NCBI GenBank assembly: GCA_945892755.1
Contig: CAMDDO010000001.1
Span: 62,001 to 126,000 of the forward strand
Length of the DNA: 64,000 nt
Source of the DNA: Rhizobium sp. Q54
Lineage (GTDB): Bacteria > Pseudomonadota > Alphaproteobacteria > UBA828
Direction: 5' to 3'
This document shows positions 46,262 through 54,693 of this stretch, piece after piece. A program made the translations under genes and the position numbers. The stretch's first letter is position 1, and each line of letters starts with the position of its first letter. A model generated the notes under the pieces. It saw nothing but the letters and a program-made list of their open reading frames with translations, had not been told where the DNA came from and searched no databases.

Positions 46262-46981
46262 ATGTCCGTCGCCGCAGAATTCCAAGTCGTGCCGCGCCCG
46301 ATTTCGGGGCCGCTCGCCATCGCCGCCACGTTGCGCAATCGAATCGTCACCGGCACCTATAGTTATGGCGAAAAAATGCCGACCGAACGCGCGATGGCGA
46401 TCGCGTTCGGCACGTCGCGCGCGACGCTGCGCGAAGCGCTGCGGCTCTTGGAGCAGGGCGGTCTCATTCAACGAAAAGTGGGGTCGGGCACCTATGTGAT
46501 CTACCAACCGGCAGGCGAGGCCGGCCAATCGAGCGAGGACGTCGCCGAAATCACCAGCCCCTTGGAGTTGGTCGATGCACGCACCGCGATCGAACCGCAC
46601 ATGGTGCGCTTGGCCGTGCTGAGCGTGACCTCGAAGGACATTGCCGGCCTCGAGGAAGCGGTTGCCGGCATGGCGGCCGCAGGCACCGACGCCGAGCGCT
46701 TCACCCACTGGGATCGCATCTTCCATCAGCGCATCGCCGATAGCACCCGTAACCCCCTGATTGCCGCCCTCTACCGCCAGATCAATCACGTGCGCGGCCA
46801 TACCCAGTGGCGCACCATCAAAAGCGCGGTGCTCACGAGCGAGCGCATGGCCCACTACAACACGCTGCATCGCCAGATTTGCGAGGCGATTCGAGCGCAC
46901 GATGCCGAGGCCGCGTGCCGCATCGTCGAGACGCACATGGACGAGGCGCGGAACGATCTTCTGCGCGGCGGCTCGCGCTGA
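46262..46981 (+). CDS. GntR-family (FadR/FCD) transcriptional regulator
   Basis: The 239-residue product has an N-terminal winged helix with IVTGTYSYGEKMPTERAMA and TSRATLREALRLLEQGGLI. A linker of about 20 residues leads to a C-terminal FCD effector domain whose metal-site histidines fit FHQRI, HYNTLHRQI and ETHMDEAR. It is divergent from the flavoenzyme/ligase/synthase operon and 190 bases upstream of the SDR gene, so it could control either. The ATG at 46262 has AGGAAGG nine bases upstream; in-frame ATGs at 46229 and 46241 lack this. Confidence 0.85.
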   Translation: MSVAAEFQVVPRPISGPLAIAATLRNRIVTGTYSYGEKMPTERAMAIAFGTSRATLREALRLLEQGGLIQRKVGSGTYVIYQPAGEAGQSSEDVAEITSPLELVDARTAIEPHMVRLAVLSVTSKDIAGLEEAVAGMAAAGTDAERFTHWDRIFHQRIADSTRNPLIAALYRQINHVRGHTQWRTIKSAVLTSERMAHYNTLHRQICEAIRAHDAEAACRIVETHMDEARNDLLRGGSR

Positions 46982-47170
46982 GGCGAACAACGCCCGAATC
47001 CGGGCGGCCGGGCGCGGCCGCGGCTATCCGTTCACGGCCACGATTTTCGATTTGACGACGGATTCGCGGCGAATAGCGAAGCTCGGTCTTGCCGAGTGCA
47101 CCCCATTTGCGCTTCCATCCCGACAATCAGCGCGGGGAAACCCGCAATAGCCCAACAGGGAGGGGAGCGC

Positions 47171-47929
47171 GTGAAGCTCAAAGGTAGAGTCGCCATCGTG
47201 ACCGGCGGATCGCGCGGCATCGGCGCCGCGATTTGCCGACGCTTCGGCAAAGAGGGCGCCAAGGTCGCCGTGGTCGGCAACACGAACATGGCCAAGGCCA
47301 AGGCGGTCGCCGACGAAATCGTCAAGGCCGGTGGCATGGCCAAGGCCTTCAAGGCCGATGTCTCGAAGCCAGCGCAATGCGAAAAGCTTGCCAAGGACGT
47401 CGCGAAAGCCTTGGGCGCGGTCGACATTCTGGTCAACAACGCCGGCATCTTTCTGTGGGCCTCGGTCGAGGAAACCACCGAGAAACTATGGGATGACCAG
47501 CACGATCTCAATTTGAAGGGCGCCTTCTTCATGACCAAGGCCGTGGTGCCGGGCATGAAGAAGAAACGCCATGGCAAGATCGTCAACGTGACCTCGATCG
47601 CCGGCGTCGGCGGCTTCCCTAATTCAGCGGCCTATTGCGCGACCAAGGGCGGCCTCGAAATCATGACCAAGGCGCTTTGCCTCGAGCTCGCCAAATTCGG
47701 CATCAATGTGAATTCGGTCGCGCCCGGCAATATCAGGACCGACATGAACGCGCCTTTGCGCAAGGGTGACAAAGGCTATGACAAGCGCCAAGCTTCGCTG
47801 ACGCCGTCCGGCATCGGTCATCTTGAGCCCGAGGACCTGACCGGCGCCGTGGTCTATTTTGCCTCGGACGACGCGCGGCAGACCCACGGGGCGACGCTCT
47901 TGGTTGATGGTGGTTGGGCAGCCTGGTGA
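47171..47929 (+). CDS. Short-chain dehydrogenase/reductase
   Basis: The 252-residue classical SDR has the NAD(P)-binding TGGSRGIG motif, NNAG at about residue 90 and the catalytic serine, tyrosine and lysine in VTSIAG and YCATKGG. It is an oxidoreductase for a hydroxyl or ketone group; the substrate is unknown. The GTG start follows GGGAGGGGA. It sits 70 bases before the first molybdenum hydroxylase cluster and is co-directional, so it may process the same substrate. Confidence 0.85.
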   Translation: MKLKGRVAIVTGGSRGIGAAICRRFGKEGAKVAVVGNTNMAKAKAVADEIVKAGGMAKAFKADVSKPAQCEKLAKDVAKALGAVDILVNNAGIFLWASVEETTEKLWDDQHDLNLKGAFFMTKAVVPGMKKKRHGKIVNVTSIAGVGGFPNSAAYCATKGGLEIMTKALCLELAKFGINVNSVAPGNIRTDMNAPLRKGDKGYDKRQASLTPSGIGHLEPEDLTGAVVYFASDDARQTHGATLLVDGGWAAW

Positions 47930-47999
47930 ACCGATGCGCGGCGCATTGGCGGTACCGCTTGCTGATTAGCCTGTTCGACAATGAGGGAGAGAGAACAAT

Positions 48000-48860
48000 A
48001 TGAAACCCGCGCCCTTTCGCTATGTGCGCGCCCGCTCGGTGGATGATGCCGTGGCGGCGCTGGCACGCGACCCCGAGGCGAAGCTGCTAGCCGGTGGCCA
48101 GAGCCTGATCGCCATGATGAATGTTCGAGCGGTCAAGCCCGAGACATTGGTCGACATCAACGCGCTTTCGGCGCTCGACTATATCAAAGTCAAGGATGGC
48201 GGCATCGCGATCGGTGCGATGACGCGCCATGAAACGGTGAAGAGTTCGCCTTTGGTCGCAGAGCATTGCCCGCTCTTGGCCGAGGCCTATCACTGGATCG
48301 CGCATCGTGCGGTCAGGAACCGCGGCACCTATGGCGGCAATTTGTGCCACGCCGACCCGGCCTCGGAGAACCCGGCGGTTGCCTTGGTCACCGGCGCGAC
48401 CATGGTGCTGAAAAGCGCCAAGGGCGAGCGCACCGTGGCGGCCGATGATTTCTTCAAAGGCGTCTACCAAACCGCGGCGAGGCACGACGAACTCCTCATC
48501 GAAGTGCGCATCCCCTCACGGCCCAAGGGCCAGGGCTGGGGCTTCATGGAAGTCAGCCCGCGCAAGGGCGATTTCGCGATGACCGCGGTGGTCTGCACGC
48601 TCGAGCTGGCCGGCGCCACGGTGAAGACGGCGCGCGTCGCCTATGCCGGCATCGCCGATCGGGCGATGCGGTTCGCGCCCGTCGAAGCGGCGCTTACCGG
48701 CAAGCCGGCCAATGAGGCAACCTTTGCGGCCGCCGGCGCGGCGGCGCGCAAGGCGATCAATCCGTCGTCGGATTTCCATGCCGACGAAGCCATGCGGCGC
48801 GACCTCGCGGAGACATTGACGCGCCGCGTGCTGGCCGCTGCCAAAGCGCGCTGCACCTGA
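48000..48860 (+). CDS. CoxM-type FAD subunit of molybdenum hydroxylase, cluster A
   Basis: The 286-residue flavoprotein subunit passes electrons from the Fe-S subunit. FAD-binding motifs are LAGGQSLIAMMN near residue 33 and TYGGNLCHADPASE near residue 110. GGGAGAGAG lies before the ATG. The order M-S-L-D-E from here to 54014 is that of the cox operon of aerobic CO oxidisers, but the large-subunit signature differs, so the substrate is probably not CO. Confidence 0.88.
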   Translation: MKPAPFRYVRARSVDDAVAALARDPEAKLLAGGQSLIAMMNVRAVKPETLVDINALSALDYIKVKDGGIAIGAMTRHETVKSSPLVAEHCPLLAEAYHWIAHRAVRNRGTYGGNLCHADPASENPAVALVTGATMVLKSAKGERTVAADDFFKGVYQTAARHDELLIEVRIPSRPKGQGWGFMEVSPRKGDFAMTAVVCTLELAGATVKTARVAYAGIADRAMRFAPVEAALTGKPANEATFAAAGAAARKAINPSSDFHADEAMRRDLAETLTRRVLAAAKARCT

Positions 48861-48871
48861 GGGAGAAAAAA

Positions 48872-49351
48872 ATGAGCAACGAGAAAATCACGATCACGGT
48901 GAACGGCAAGCGCTATGACAAAGAGGTCGAGCCACGCCGCCTGCTGAGCGACTTCATTCGCGACGATCTGCGCCTGACCGGCACCCATGTCGGCTGCGAG
49001 CATGGCGTGTGCGGCTCGTGCACGGTTCTGATGAACGGCAAATCGGTGCGCTCCTGCCTGACCTTCGCGGTGATGGCCGATGGCGCCGAGATCATGACCA
49101 TCGAAGGCCTTGGCACCGCCGAGAACATGCACCCGCTGCAAAAAGGCTTTTGGGAGAAGCACGGGCTCCAATGCGGTTTCTGCACGCCCGGCATGCTGAT
49201 GACCGCGGTCGAGCTGCTGAAAGAGAAACCGCGACCGAGCGTCGATGAGATTCGCGAAGCCTTGTCGGGCAATCTCTGCCGCTGCACCGGTTATCAAACC
49301 ATCGTCGAATCGATTCAGCGTGGCGCCGAGATCATGCAGGGAGGCAAATAA
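48872..49351 (+). CDS. CoxS-type [2Fe-2S] subunit of molybdenum hydroxylase, cluster A
   Basis: The 159-residue subunit has two [2Fe-2S] clusters. The plant-ferredoxin-like one is held by the cysteines of CEHGVCGSC and a later cysteine, and the second, next to molybdopterin, by CGFCTPGM and CRCTGY. It relays electrons from molybdenum to FAD. Its stop overlaps the start of the large-subunit gene by one base. Confidence 0.92.
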   Translation: MSNEKITITVNGKRYDKEVEPRRLLSDFIRDDLRLTGTHVGCEHGVCGSCTVLMNGKSVRSCLTFAVMADGAEIMTIEGLGTAENMHPLQKGFWEKHGLQCGFCTPGMLMTAVELLKEKPRPSVDEIREALSGNLCRCTGYQTIVESIQRGAEIMQGGK

Positions 49352-51828
49352 TGGCTCAGAACCGCGGTCATATTCCGAAGAGCCGGCAGCGCGAGAAACC
49401 GCGCGAGGGGCTGAAATATATCGGCAAGAGCATGAAGCGGGTGGAAGACCCGCGCATCCTGACCGGGCGCGGCATCTATGCCGACGATATCAATCTGCCC
49501 GACATGGCGCATGTCGCGATCGTGCGGAGCTCCCACGCACACGCCCGCATCAAGCGCATCGATACCTCGAAGGCTGAAAAGCTTCCGGGCGTGCTCGCCG
49601 TGCTAACCGGCGCGCAAGCCGCAGAGCTGACCGGGCCGCTGCCGACCTGGTCGAGCCCGCCGGTCTTTCAGCGGGTCATCGCGCACGAGAAGGTGCGTCA
49701 TGTCGGAGAGGCGGTCGCGGCAGTCTGCGCCGAGAGCCGCTATATCGCGGAGGATGCTTGCGATTTGATCGAGGTCGAGTACGAGCCTCTGCCCATCGTG
49801 GTCGATCCCGAGGAGGCCCTGAAGTCGCGTGGCGATGCCGTGCTTCACCCCGACCATGGCGACACCAACCTCATCCTCGAAAGCAAATTCGATTTCGGCC
49901 CGGTCGCCGAGGATTTCGCGCGTGCCGATCATGTCGTCAAGCGGCGCCTCCGCTGGCCGCGCTCGGGCGGCACGCCGATGGAGACCAATGGCGCGACCGC
50001 CGTGTGGGATCCTGGCTCGCAGCGCTTCACCATCCACGCCAATACCTCAATGTATAATTTCGTCGGCTGGATGATCGCGGACACGCTGAAAGTTCCGCAT
50101 CACAAGCTGAATATCGTGCCGACACTCGCCGGCGGCTCGTTCGGCGCCAAGCTGTTCCTCTATAAGCAGCCAGTGATGGCGGCGATGTTCGCGAAGCTCG
50201 TTGGACGGCCGGTGAAATATCTCGAGGACCGGCTCGATGCCTCTCTCAACAACGACGCCCACGCTTCCGACCGCGTCTATTATGTCGAGCTCGCCTGCAA
50301 GAAAGACGGCACGCTGCTCTCCTTCAAGCAGCGCATCATCGATGACTATGGCGCCTATTTCCAATACGGCGTCGGCCAGCACGGCAACGCACTCGCCCAA
50401 GTGGTCGGGGCCTATGCGATCAATTCGGTCGGCGTCCATGTGCAAGCCGTGCTGACCAACAAGAATCAACAGGGCGCCTATCGCGGCTTCGGCTCCGAGG
50501 TGGCGAATTTCGTGATCGAGCGCTTGGTCGACGCGGCGGCGGACGAACTCAAGCTCGACCGCATCGAAATTCGGCGAAAGAATTTCATCAAGAAGGATCA
50601 GTTCCCGTTCCTGATCCCGACCGGCAACATGTACGATTCGGGTGATTACGAGAAGGTACTCGATGAGACGCTGAAACTGCTCGACTACAAGGGCTGGAAG
50701 AAGAAGGTCGAAGAAATGCGCAAGGCCGGCCGCTATGTCGGCATCGGCATCGCCTCGACCCAGGAACGCAGCGTGTTTTCCTCGACCGAGTTCTGGATGT
50801 GGAATCTCGACGGCAAGATCGGCTGGACCTCATCGCCCGATTCGATGTCGCTCAAGATCGATCCGCGCGGGCGCATTTATGGCACGCTTCATTCGCCGTT
50901 TTGGGGCAACAGCCCCGAGACGGTGGCGACCCAAGTGATCGCCGAGCAGTTCCAGGTTGATCCCTCGAACATCGAGATCACCTATTCGGATTCCGACAAG
51001 GGCCTGCATTCGACCGGGCCAGGCGGCAGCCGCTTCACGGTGATGGTGACTGGCGCGATCGTCGGCGCGGCGGCAATCCTGAAGAAGAAGATTTTCAAGA
51101 TCGCCGCGCACATGATGGAGGCCAATGCGGACGATCTCGAGCTGAGAGACGGCAATGTCGTGGTCAAGGGTGCTCCGGGCAAGAAGGTCTCGCTGCAAGA
51201 CCTCGCCTTCCACGCCTATTATATGCGCCTCTCAATGCCCGACCCCGAAGATCCGGAGCTAACCAGCGGGCTCGATGCCACGTATGTCTACGATCACCCG
51301 GTGACCACATTGCCCGATCCGAAGCGCGAGCACATGGGCATTTTCTATCCGATCATGGGCCATATGTGTCATTCGATGGTGGTCGAGGTCGACCCCGAGA
51401 CCGGGCAATTCAAGTTCCTCGATTATGCCTGCGTCCATGATTCGGGCGTCATGATCAATCCGATGACGCTCGAAGGCCATATGCGTGGCGGCGTCGTGAA
51501 CGGCATCGGCAGTGCCGCCAGCGAGCAGTATTTCTACGATAAGAACGGCCAGCCGACCAACAACCTGTTCACCGATTACATTATCCCCTCGATCAGCGAA
51601 TCGCCGGCCGACATGAAATGTGGCCATGTCGAAACACCCTCGCCCTTCACCGAATATGGCATCAAGGGCGGCGGCGAAGGCGGCCGCATGGGCACGCCGC
51701 CCGCGCTTGCGCAAGCAATCGAGGACGCGCTCAGTCCGTTCGGTATCAAGATCACCGAGCTGCCATTGACGCAAAACGTAATCCGCCGTCTGGTGCGCGA
51801 GGCCCAAGCCAAGAAGGCAGCGGATTGA
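49351..51828 (+). CDS. Molybdopterin-binding large subunit of molybdenum hydroxylase, cluster A
   Basis: The 825-residue catalytic subunit of the xanthine oxidase family contains GGSFGAK at the cofactor site, the loop QGAYRGFGS and the catalytic glutamate in KGGGEGGRMGTPP near the C terminus. Form I CO dehydrogenases carry AYRCSFR and form II AYRGAGR; this loop is neither, so the enzyme belongs to a third branch with an unknown substrate such as a heterocycle, aldehyde or nicotinate-like compound. The last residues are AKKAAD. Translation is coupled with the CoxS gene. Confidence 0.88.
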   Translation: MAQNRGHIPKSRQREKPREGLKYIGKSMKRVEDPRILTGRGIYADDINLPDMAHVAIVRSSHAHARIKRIDTSKAEKLPGVLAVLTGAQAAELTGPLPTWSSPPVFQRVIAHEKVRHVGEAVAAVCAESRYIAEDACDLIEVEYEPLPIVVDPEEALKSRGDAVLHPDHGDTNLILESKFDFGPVAEDFARADHVVKRRLRWPRSGGTPMETNGATAVWDPGSQRFTIHANTSMYNFVGWMIADTLKVPHHKLNIVPTLAGGSFGAKLFLYKQPVMAAMFAKLVGRPVKYLEDRLDASLNNDAHASDRVYYVELACKKDGTLLSFKQRIIDDYGAYFQYGVGQHGNALAQVVGAYAINSVGVHVQAVLTNKNQQGAYRGFGSEVANFVIERLVDAAADELKLDRIEIRRKNFIKKDQFPFLIPTGNMYDSGDYEKVLDETLKLLDYKGWKKKVEEMRKAGRYVGIGIASTQERSVFSSTEFWMWNLDGKIGWTSSPDSMSLKIDPRGRIYGTLHSPFWGNSPETVATQVIAEQFQVDPSNIEITYSDSDKGLHSTGPGGSRFTVMVTGAIVGAAAILKKKIFKIAAHMMEANADDLELRDGNVVVKGAPGKKVSLQDLAFHAYYMRLSMPDPEDPELTSGLDATYVYDHPVTTLPDPKREHMGIFYPIMGHMCHSMVVEVDPETGQFKFLDYACVHDSGVMINPMTLEGHMRGGVVNGIGSAASEQYFYDKNGQPTNNLFTDYIIPSISESPADMKCGHVETPSPFTEYGIKGGGEGGRMGTPPALAQAIEDALSPFGIKITELPLTQNVIRRLVREAQAKKAAD

Positions 51829-51865
51829 TGCAGAAGCGGGCCGGCACGAGGCAGAGCGCACGCGC

Positions 51866-52762
51866 GTGACCGGCCCGCTCTCTTCCATCGCGGCGGTTGA
51901 GGCCGGGCTCGCGGCGCATGGCTACGTCGCCGACCGGAGGCTCGCGACCGCGGTCTTTCTGGCGCTTGAAATAGGCAAGCCGCTGTTCCTCGAAGGTGAA
52001 CCCGGCGTCGGCAAGACCGAGATCGCCAAGGCACTCTCCGCTCTTCTCAAGCGCCCCCTGATTCGCCTGCAATGCTATGAGGGCCTCGACGTTTCGACCG
52101 CGGTCTATGAGTGGGATTATGCGCGACAAATGCTCGCGATCCGGCTCATCGAGGCGATGGGCGAGGCCGACGAGGCGCGCGCGGAAGAGCGCATCTTCGC
52201 GCGCAAATATTTGCTGAAGCGCCCGCTGTTGGAAGCGGTCGAGCCGAGCGGCGGTCAGCCGGTCGTGCTCTTGATCGACGAGCTTGATCGGGCGGACGAG
52301 GAGTTCGAGGCCTTTTTGCTGGAATTCCTCTCGGAATACCAGATCAGCGTGCCCGAGATCGGCACCATCAAGGCCGCGCGGCCACCCGTGGTGATCATCA
52401 CGTCGAACCGCACGCGCGAGATTCACGACGCGCTGAAGCGCCGTTGCTATTACCAGTGGATCGATTATCCAAGCTTCGAGAAGGAATGCGCGATCGTCAA
52501 AGCGCGCGCACCCAAGGCCTCCGCTGCGCTCACCGCCGAGGTCGTTCGCTTCGTCCAGGCGCTGCGCGCCGAAGACGTTTATAAGCGCCCTGGCGTCGCC
52601 GAAACGCTCGATTGGATGGCGGCGCTTGGCGCGCTCGACCGCGAGACATTGTCGGAAAGCGTGGTCGATGACACGCTCGGCGTGCTGCTGAAATATCGCG
52701 ACGATGTCGCGCAGATCGAGGGCGCCGCGGTCAAGCGCTTGCTGCGCCGCCCGCATGGCTGA
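51866..52762 (+). CDS. MoxR-family AAA+ ATPase (CoxD-like maturation factor), cluster A
   Basis: The 298-residue AAA+ protein has Walker A GEPGVGKTE near residue 50, Walker B VVLLIDELDRADEEFE and the arginine-containing ITSNRTREIHDALKRRC. In CO dehydrogenase, CoxD helps insert sulphur and copper into the molybdenum site. It is followed by a VWA protein that overlaps it, the usual MoxR-VWA partnership. The GTG start lies 38 bases after the large-subunit gene. Confidence 0.9.
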   Translation: MTGPLSSIAAVEAGLAAHGYVADRRLATAVFLALEIGKPLFLEGEPGVGKTEIAKALSALLKRPLIRLQCYEGLDVSTAVYEWDYARQMLAIRLIEAMGEADEARAEERIFARKYLLKRPLLEAVEPSGGQPVVLLIDELDRADEEFEAFLLEFLSEYQISVPEIGTIKAARPPVVIITSNRTREIHDALKRRCYYQWIDYPSFEKECAIVKARAPKASAALTAEVVRFVQALRAEDVYKRPGVAETLDWMAALGALDRETLSESVVDDTLGVLLKYRDDVAQIEGAAVKRLLRRPHG

Positions 52763-54014
52763 GGCGCCGGGCCATCTGCTCGACAATTTGATCCGCTTCG
52801 CCGAGATATTACGCGGTCTTGGCATCAGGGTGACGGCGCGGCAGATCGCCGAGCTCGGCCACGCCTTGACGCTGATCGACATTGTCGAGCGCGAGGACGT
52901 ACGCGCGGCGGCCGGGACCATCTTTGTTCGGCGCAAAACTGATATCGCGTTGTTCGAGATGGCGTTCGATCAATTCTTCCGTGATCCCGCGACGCGCTTC
53001 AAGAATCAGAGCCTGCCGCAGCGCTTCAGCGTCAATCGCCCGCCGGCCGCCAACGCAACCGAAAGCGCGCTGACGCGGAGCGAGGCGGAATCGCAACAAG
53101 CCCAGACGACGAACGACGAGCGGAACGGGCCATCGCAGGGCCTTGGCGTCGCCGAGGCCGAAGGCGCTCAAGGCGGCGATGAGGCGGAGGAAATGACGCT
53201 CGCGAGCTATAGCCCCTCGGCGTCGCTCCGCCACAAGGACTTTGCCGAGATGAGCCAGTCCGAGCTCGACGCGGTGAAGCGGTTTTTGCGTGATCGCCAT
53301 TTCGATTTCGCCGGCCGTATTACGCGCCGCCTCCGGCGCGCTGGGCGCGGGCCGAGGCTCGACATGCGGCGTATGCTGAAAAGCGAAGCGAACACAGCGC
53401 TTCAACCGCCGACGCTTCGCTTCCGTGCCAAAAAGCTGAAGCCACGTCCGATCGTCGTGTTGTGCGATGTCTCGGGCTCGATGGAGCCCTATGCGCGCAT
53501 CTTGCTGGCGTTCGTCTATGCGCTGACGCACGAGGCGCGGCGCGTGGAAGCCTTTGCCTTTTCAACCGAGCTCAGCCGCATCACGCGCGCCTTGAAGGAG
53601 CGCGAGATCGACGGTGCGCTGCGCCATGCTGCCGCGACGATCCATGATTTTGCCGGCGGCACGCGCATCGGCGCGGCGCTAAAGAATTTCAATTTCGATT
53701 GGGCGCGGCGCGTGCTGGGCGGCGGCTCGATCGTATTGATCATTTCCGATGGCTGGGATCGCGGCGATACCGAGCTTCTGGCGCGCGAAATGGAACGGCT
53801 GAATCTGTCGTGCCACGCTTTGGTTTGGCTCAACCCCTTGGCCGGCATGGCGGGCTTCGAGCCGCTCACCAAGGGGCTTTTGGCCGCGCTACCTTTCGTC
53901 GATCACTTTCTGCCGATCCACAATCTCGACAGTCTGGAGAAGCTCGCCCGGCTCCTCACCGTGCTCGACTCGCCCCTTCCCCTCCGCCGCGCCGTGCGGC
54001 TGAGAGCGGCGTGA
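52755..54014 (+). CDS. VWA-domain protein (CoxE-like), cluster A
   Basis: The 419-residue protein has an N-terminal helical part, a low-complexity charged linker (about residues 95-150), and a C-terminal von Willebrand A domain. The metal-ion-dependent adhesion motif is VLCDVSGSMEP, with the threonine in GGTRIG and the aspartate in ISDGWDRGD. It partners the MoxR ATPase in maturation of the hydroxylase. The start is ATG 52755, overlapping the ATPase stop by eight bases. Confidence 0.9.
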   Translation: MAEAPGHLLDNLIRFAEILRGLGIRVTARQIAELGHALTLIDIVEREDVRAAAGTIFVRRKTDIALFEMAFDQFFRDPATRFKNQSLPQRFSVNRPPAANATESALTRSEAESQQAQTTNDERNGPSQGLGVAEAEGAQGGDEAEEMTLASYSPSASLRHKDFAEMSQSELDAVKRFLRDRHFDFAGRITRRLRRAGRGPRLDMRRMLKSEANTALQPPTLRFRAKKLKPRPIVVLCDVSGSMEPYARILLAFVYALTHEARRVEAFAFSTELSRITRALKEREIDGALRHAAATIHDFAGGTRIGAALKNFNFDWARRVLGGGSIVLIISDGWDRGDTELLAREMERLNLSCHALVWLNPLAGMAGFEPLTKGLLAALPFVDHFLPIHNLDSLEKLARLLTVLDSPLPLRRAVRLRAA

Positions 54015-54033
54015 CGGCATGCCGTCCCTTGGT

Positions 54034-54191
54034 CGTGGCCGGGCTTGACCCGGCCATCCATCGCGATGCGGGCACGAGCGTCGAAAGACAAGCACCACAA
54101 AGGCACAAAGCCACAAAGGAGACGCCTCTTTGTGTCTCTGTGCCTTTGTGGTGAATAAGCCTGGATGCCCCGGTCAAGCCGGGGCATGACG
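54034..54191. repeat. REP-like composite palindromic element, copy 2, with a nested long hairpin
   Basis: Two units resembling the 39.4-kb element (TGGCCGGG/CCCGGCCA at 54036-54056 and ATGCCCCGG/CCGGGGCAT at 54065 is not part; the second is at 54165-54187, with loops CTTGA and TCAAG) flank a separate hairpin. That inner hairpin has 15-bp perfect arms, CACCACAAAGGCACA at 54093-54107 and its complement at 54139-54153. The spacer itself contains CACAAAG/CTTTGTG. Confidence 0.85.
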
Positions 54192-54209
54192 AATATGAGA
54201 AAGGCACGC

Positions 54210-54602
54210 TTAGGCCGCCTTCACCACCTGTTTCCAATAGGTGTCCTTCTTGGTGATCTTGCCGCCTTTCAGCTCCCAAATGTCGACGCCGAGCCAATTG
54301 ATGCGCGGGCCGGATTTCGGCGTGCCGGTTACCGTCCACTCTGAGCAAACGAGGTTGCCGCTCGCGAAGTGACGGATGACGGCCCAGTTCATATCGGGAA
54401 TGTCGCGAAAGCGCTGTGTGAGCAACGCGCGAATCTCCGCCTTGCCGTTGAGCTTGCGCCCGTCCGGGTTGGGTCCGAGCGCCAGCAGCCAGACCGAGGC
54501 ATCGGCGAAATCCGACAAAATGCCCTCGATATCGTGGCGGTTGAACGCGTCGCAGCAGCGCTCGATCACCGCCAGAGCGTTTGCTTCGTCAGTCTTTCCC
54601 AT
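54210..54602 (-). CDS. SnoaL/NTF2-like fold protein
   Basis: The 130-residue protein has the cone-shaped NTF2 fold pattern with an N-terminal helix pair AVIERCCDAFNRHDIEGIL and later strands including RINWLGVDIWELKGGKI. Such proteins are hydrolases, isomerases or binding proteins for small molecules; nothing in the sequence points to one. In-frame starts at 54611 (GTG), 54608 and 54602 are all possible, and 54602 has GGGGTGA at the best distance. It is divergent from the amidohydrolase gene, with a 90-base gap. Confidence 0.75.
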   Translation of the reverse strand: MGKTDEANALAVIERCCDAFNRHDIEGILSDFADASVWLLALGPNPDGRKLNGKAEIRALLTQRFRDIPDMNWAVIRHFASGNLVCSEWTVTGTPKSGPRINWLGVDIWELKGGKITKKDTYWKQVVKAA

Positions 54603-54693
54603 CGCCATCACCCCAAGCCTCTTTGATTTGCCATCGGCGCCAATGCCAAACTAGGATGACCGGCAAGCGGTCGTCAACGCGCGGGGGGCTCCC

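Noticed and set aside
49351-51828. Cluster A large subunit as a form I carbon monoxide dehydrogenase
   Set aside because: The gene order fits but the active-site loop is AYRGFG, not AYRCSFR, so CO oxidation cannot be claimed.
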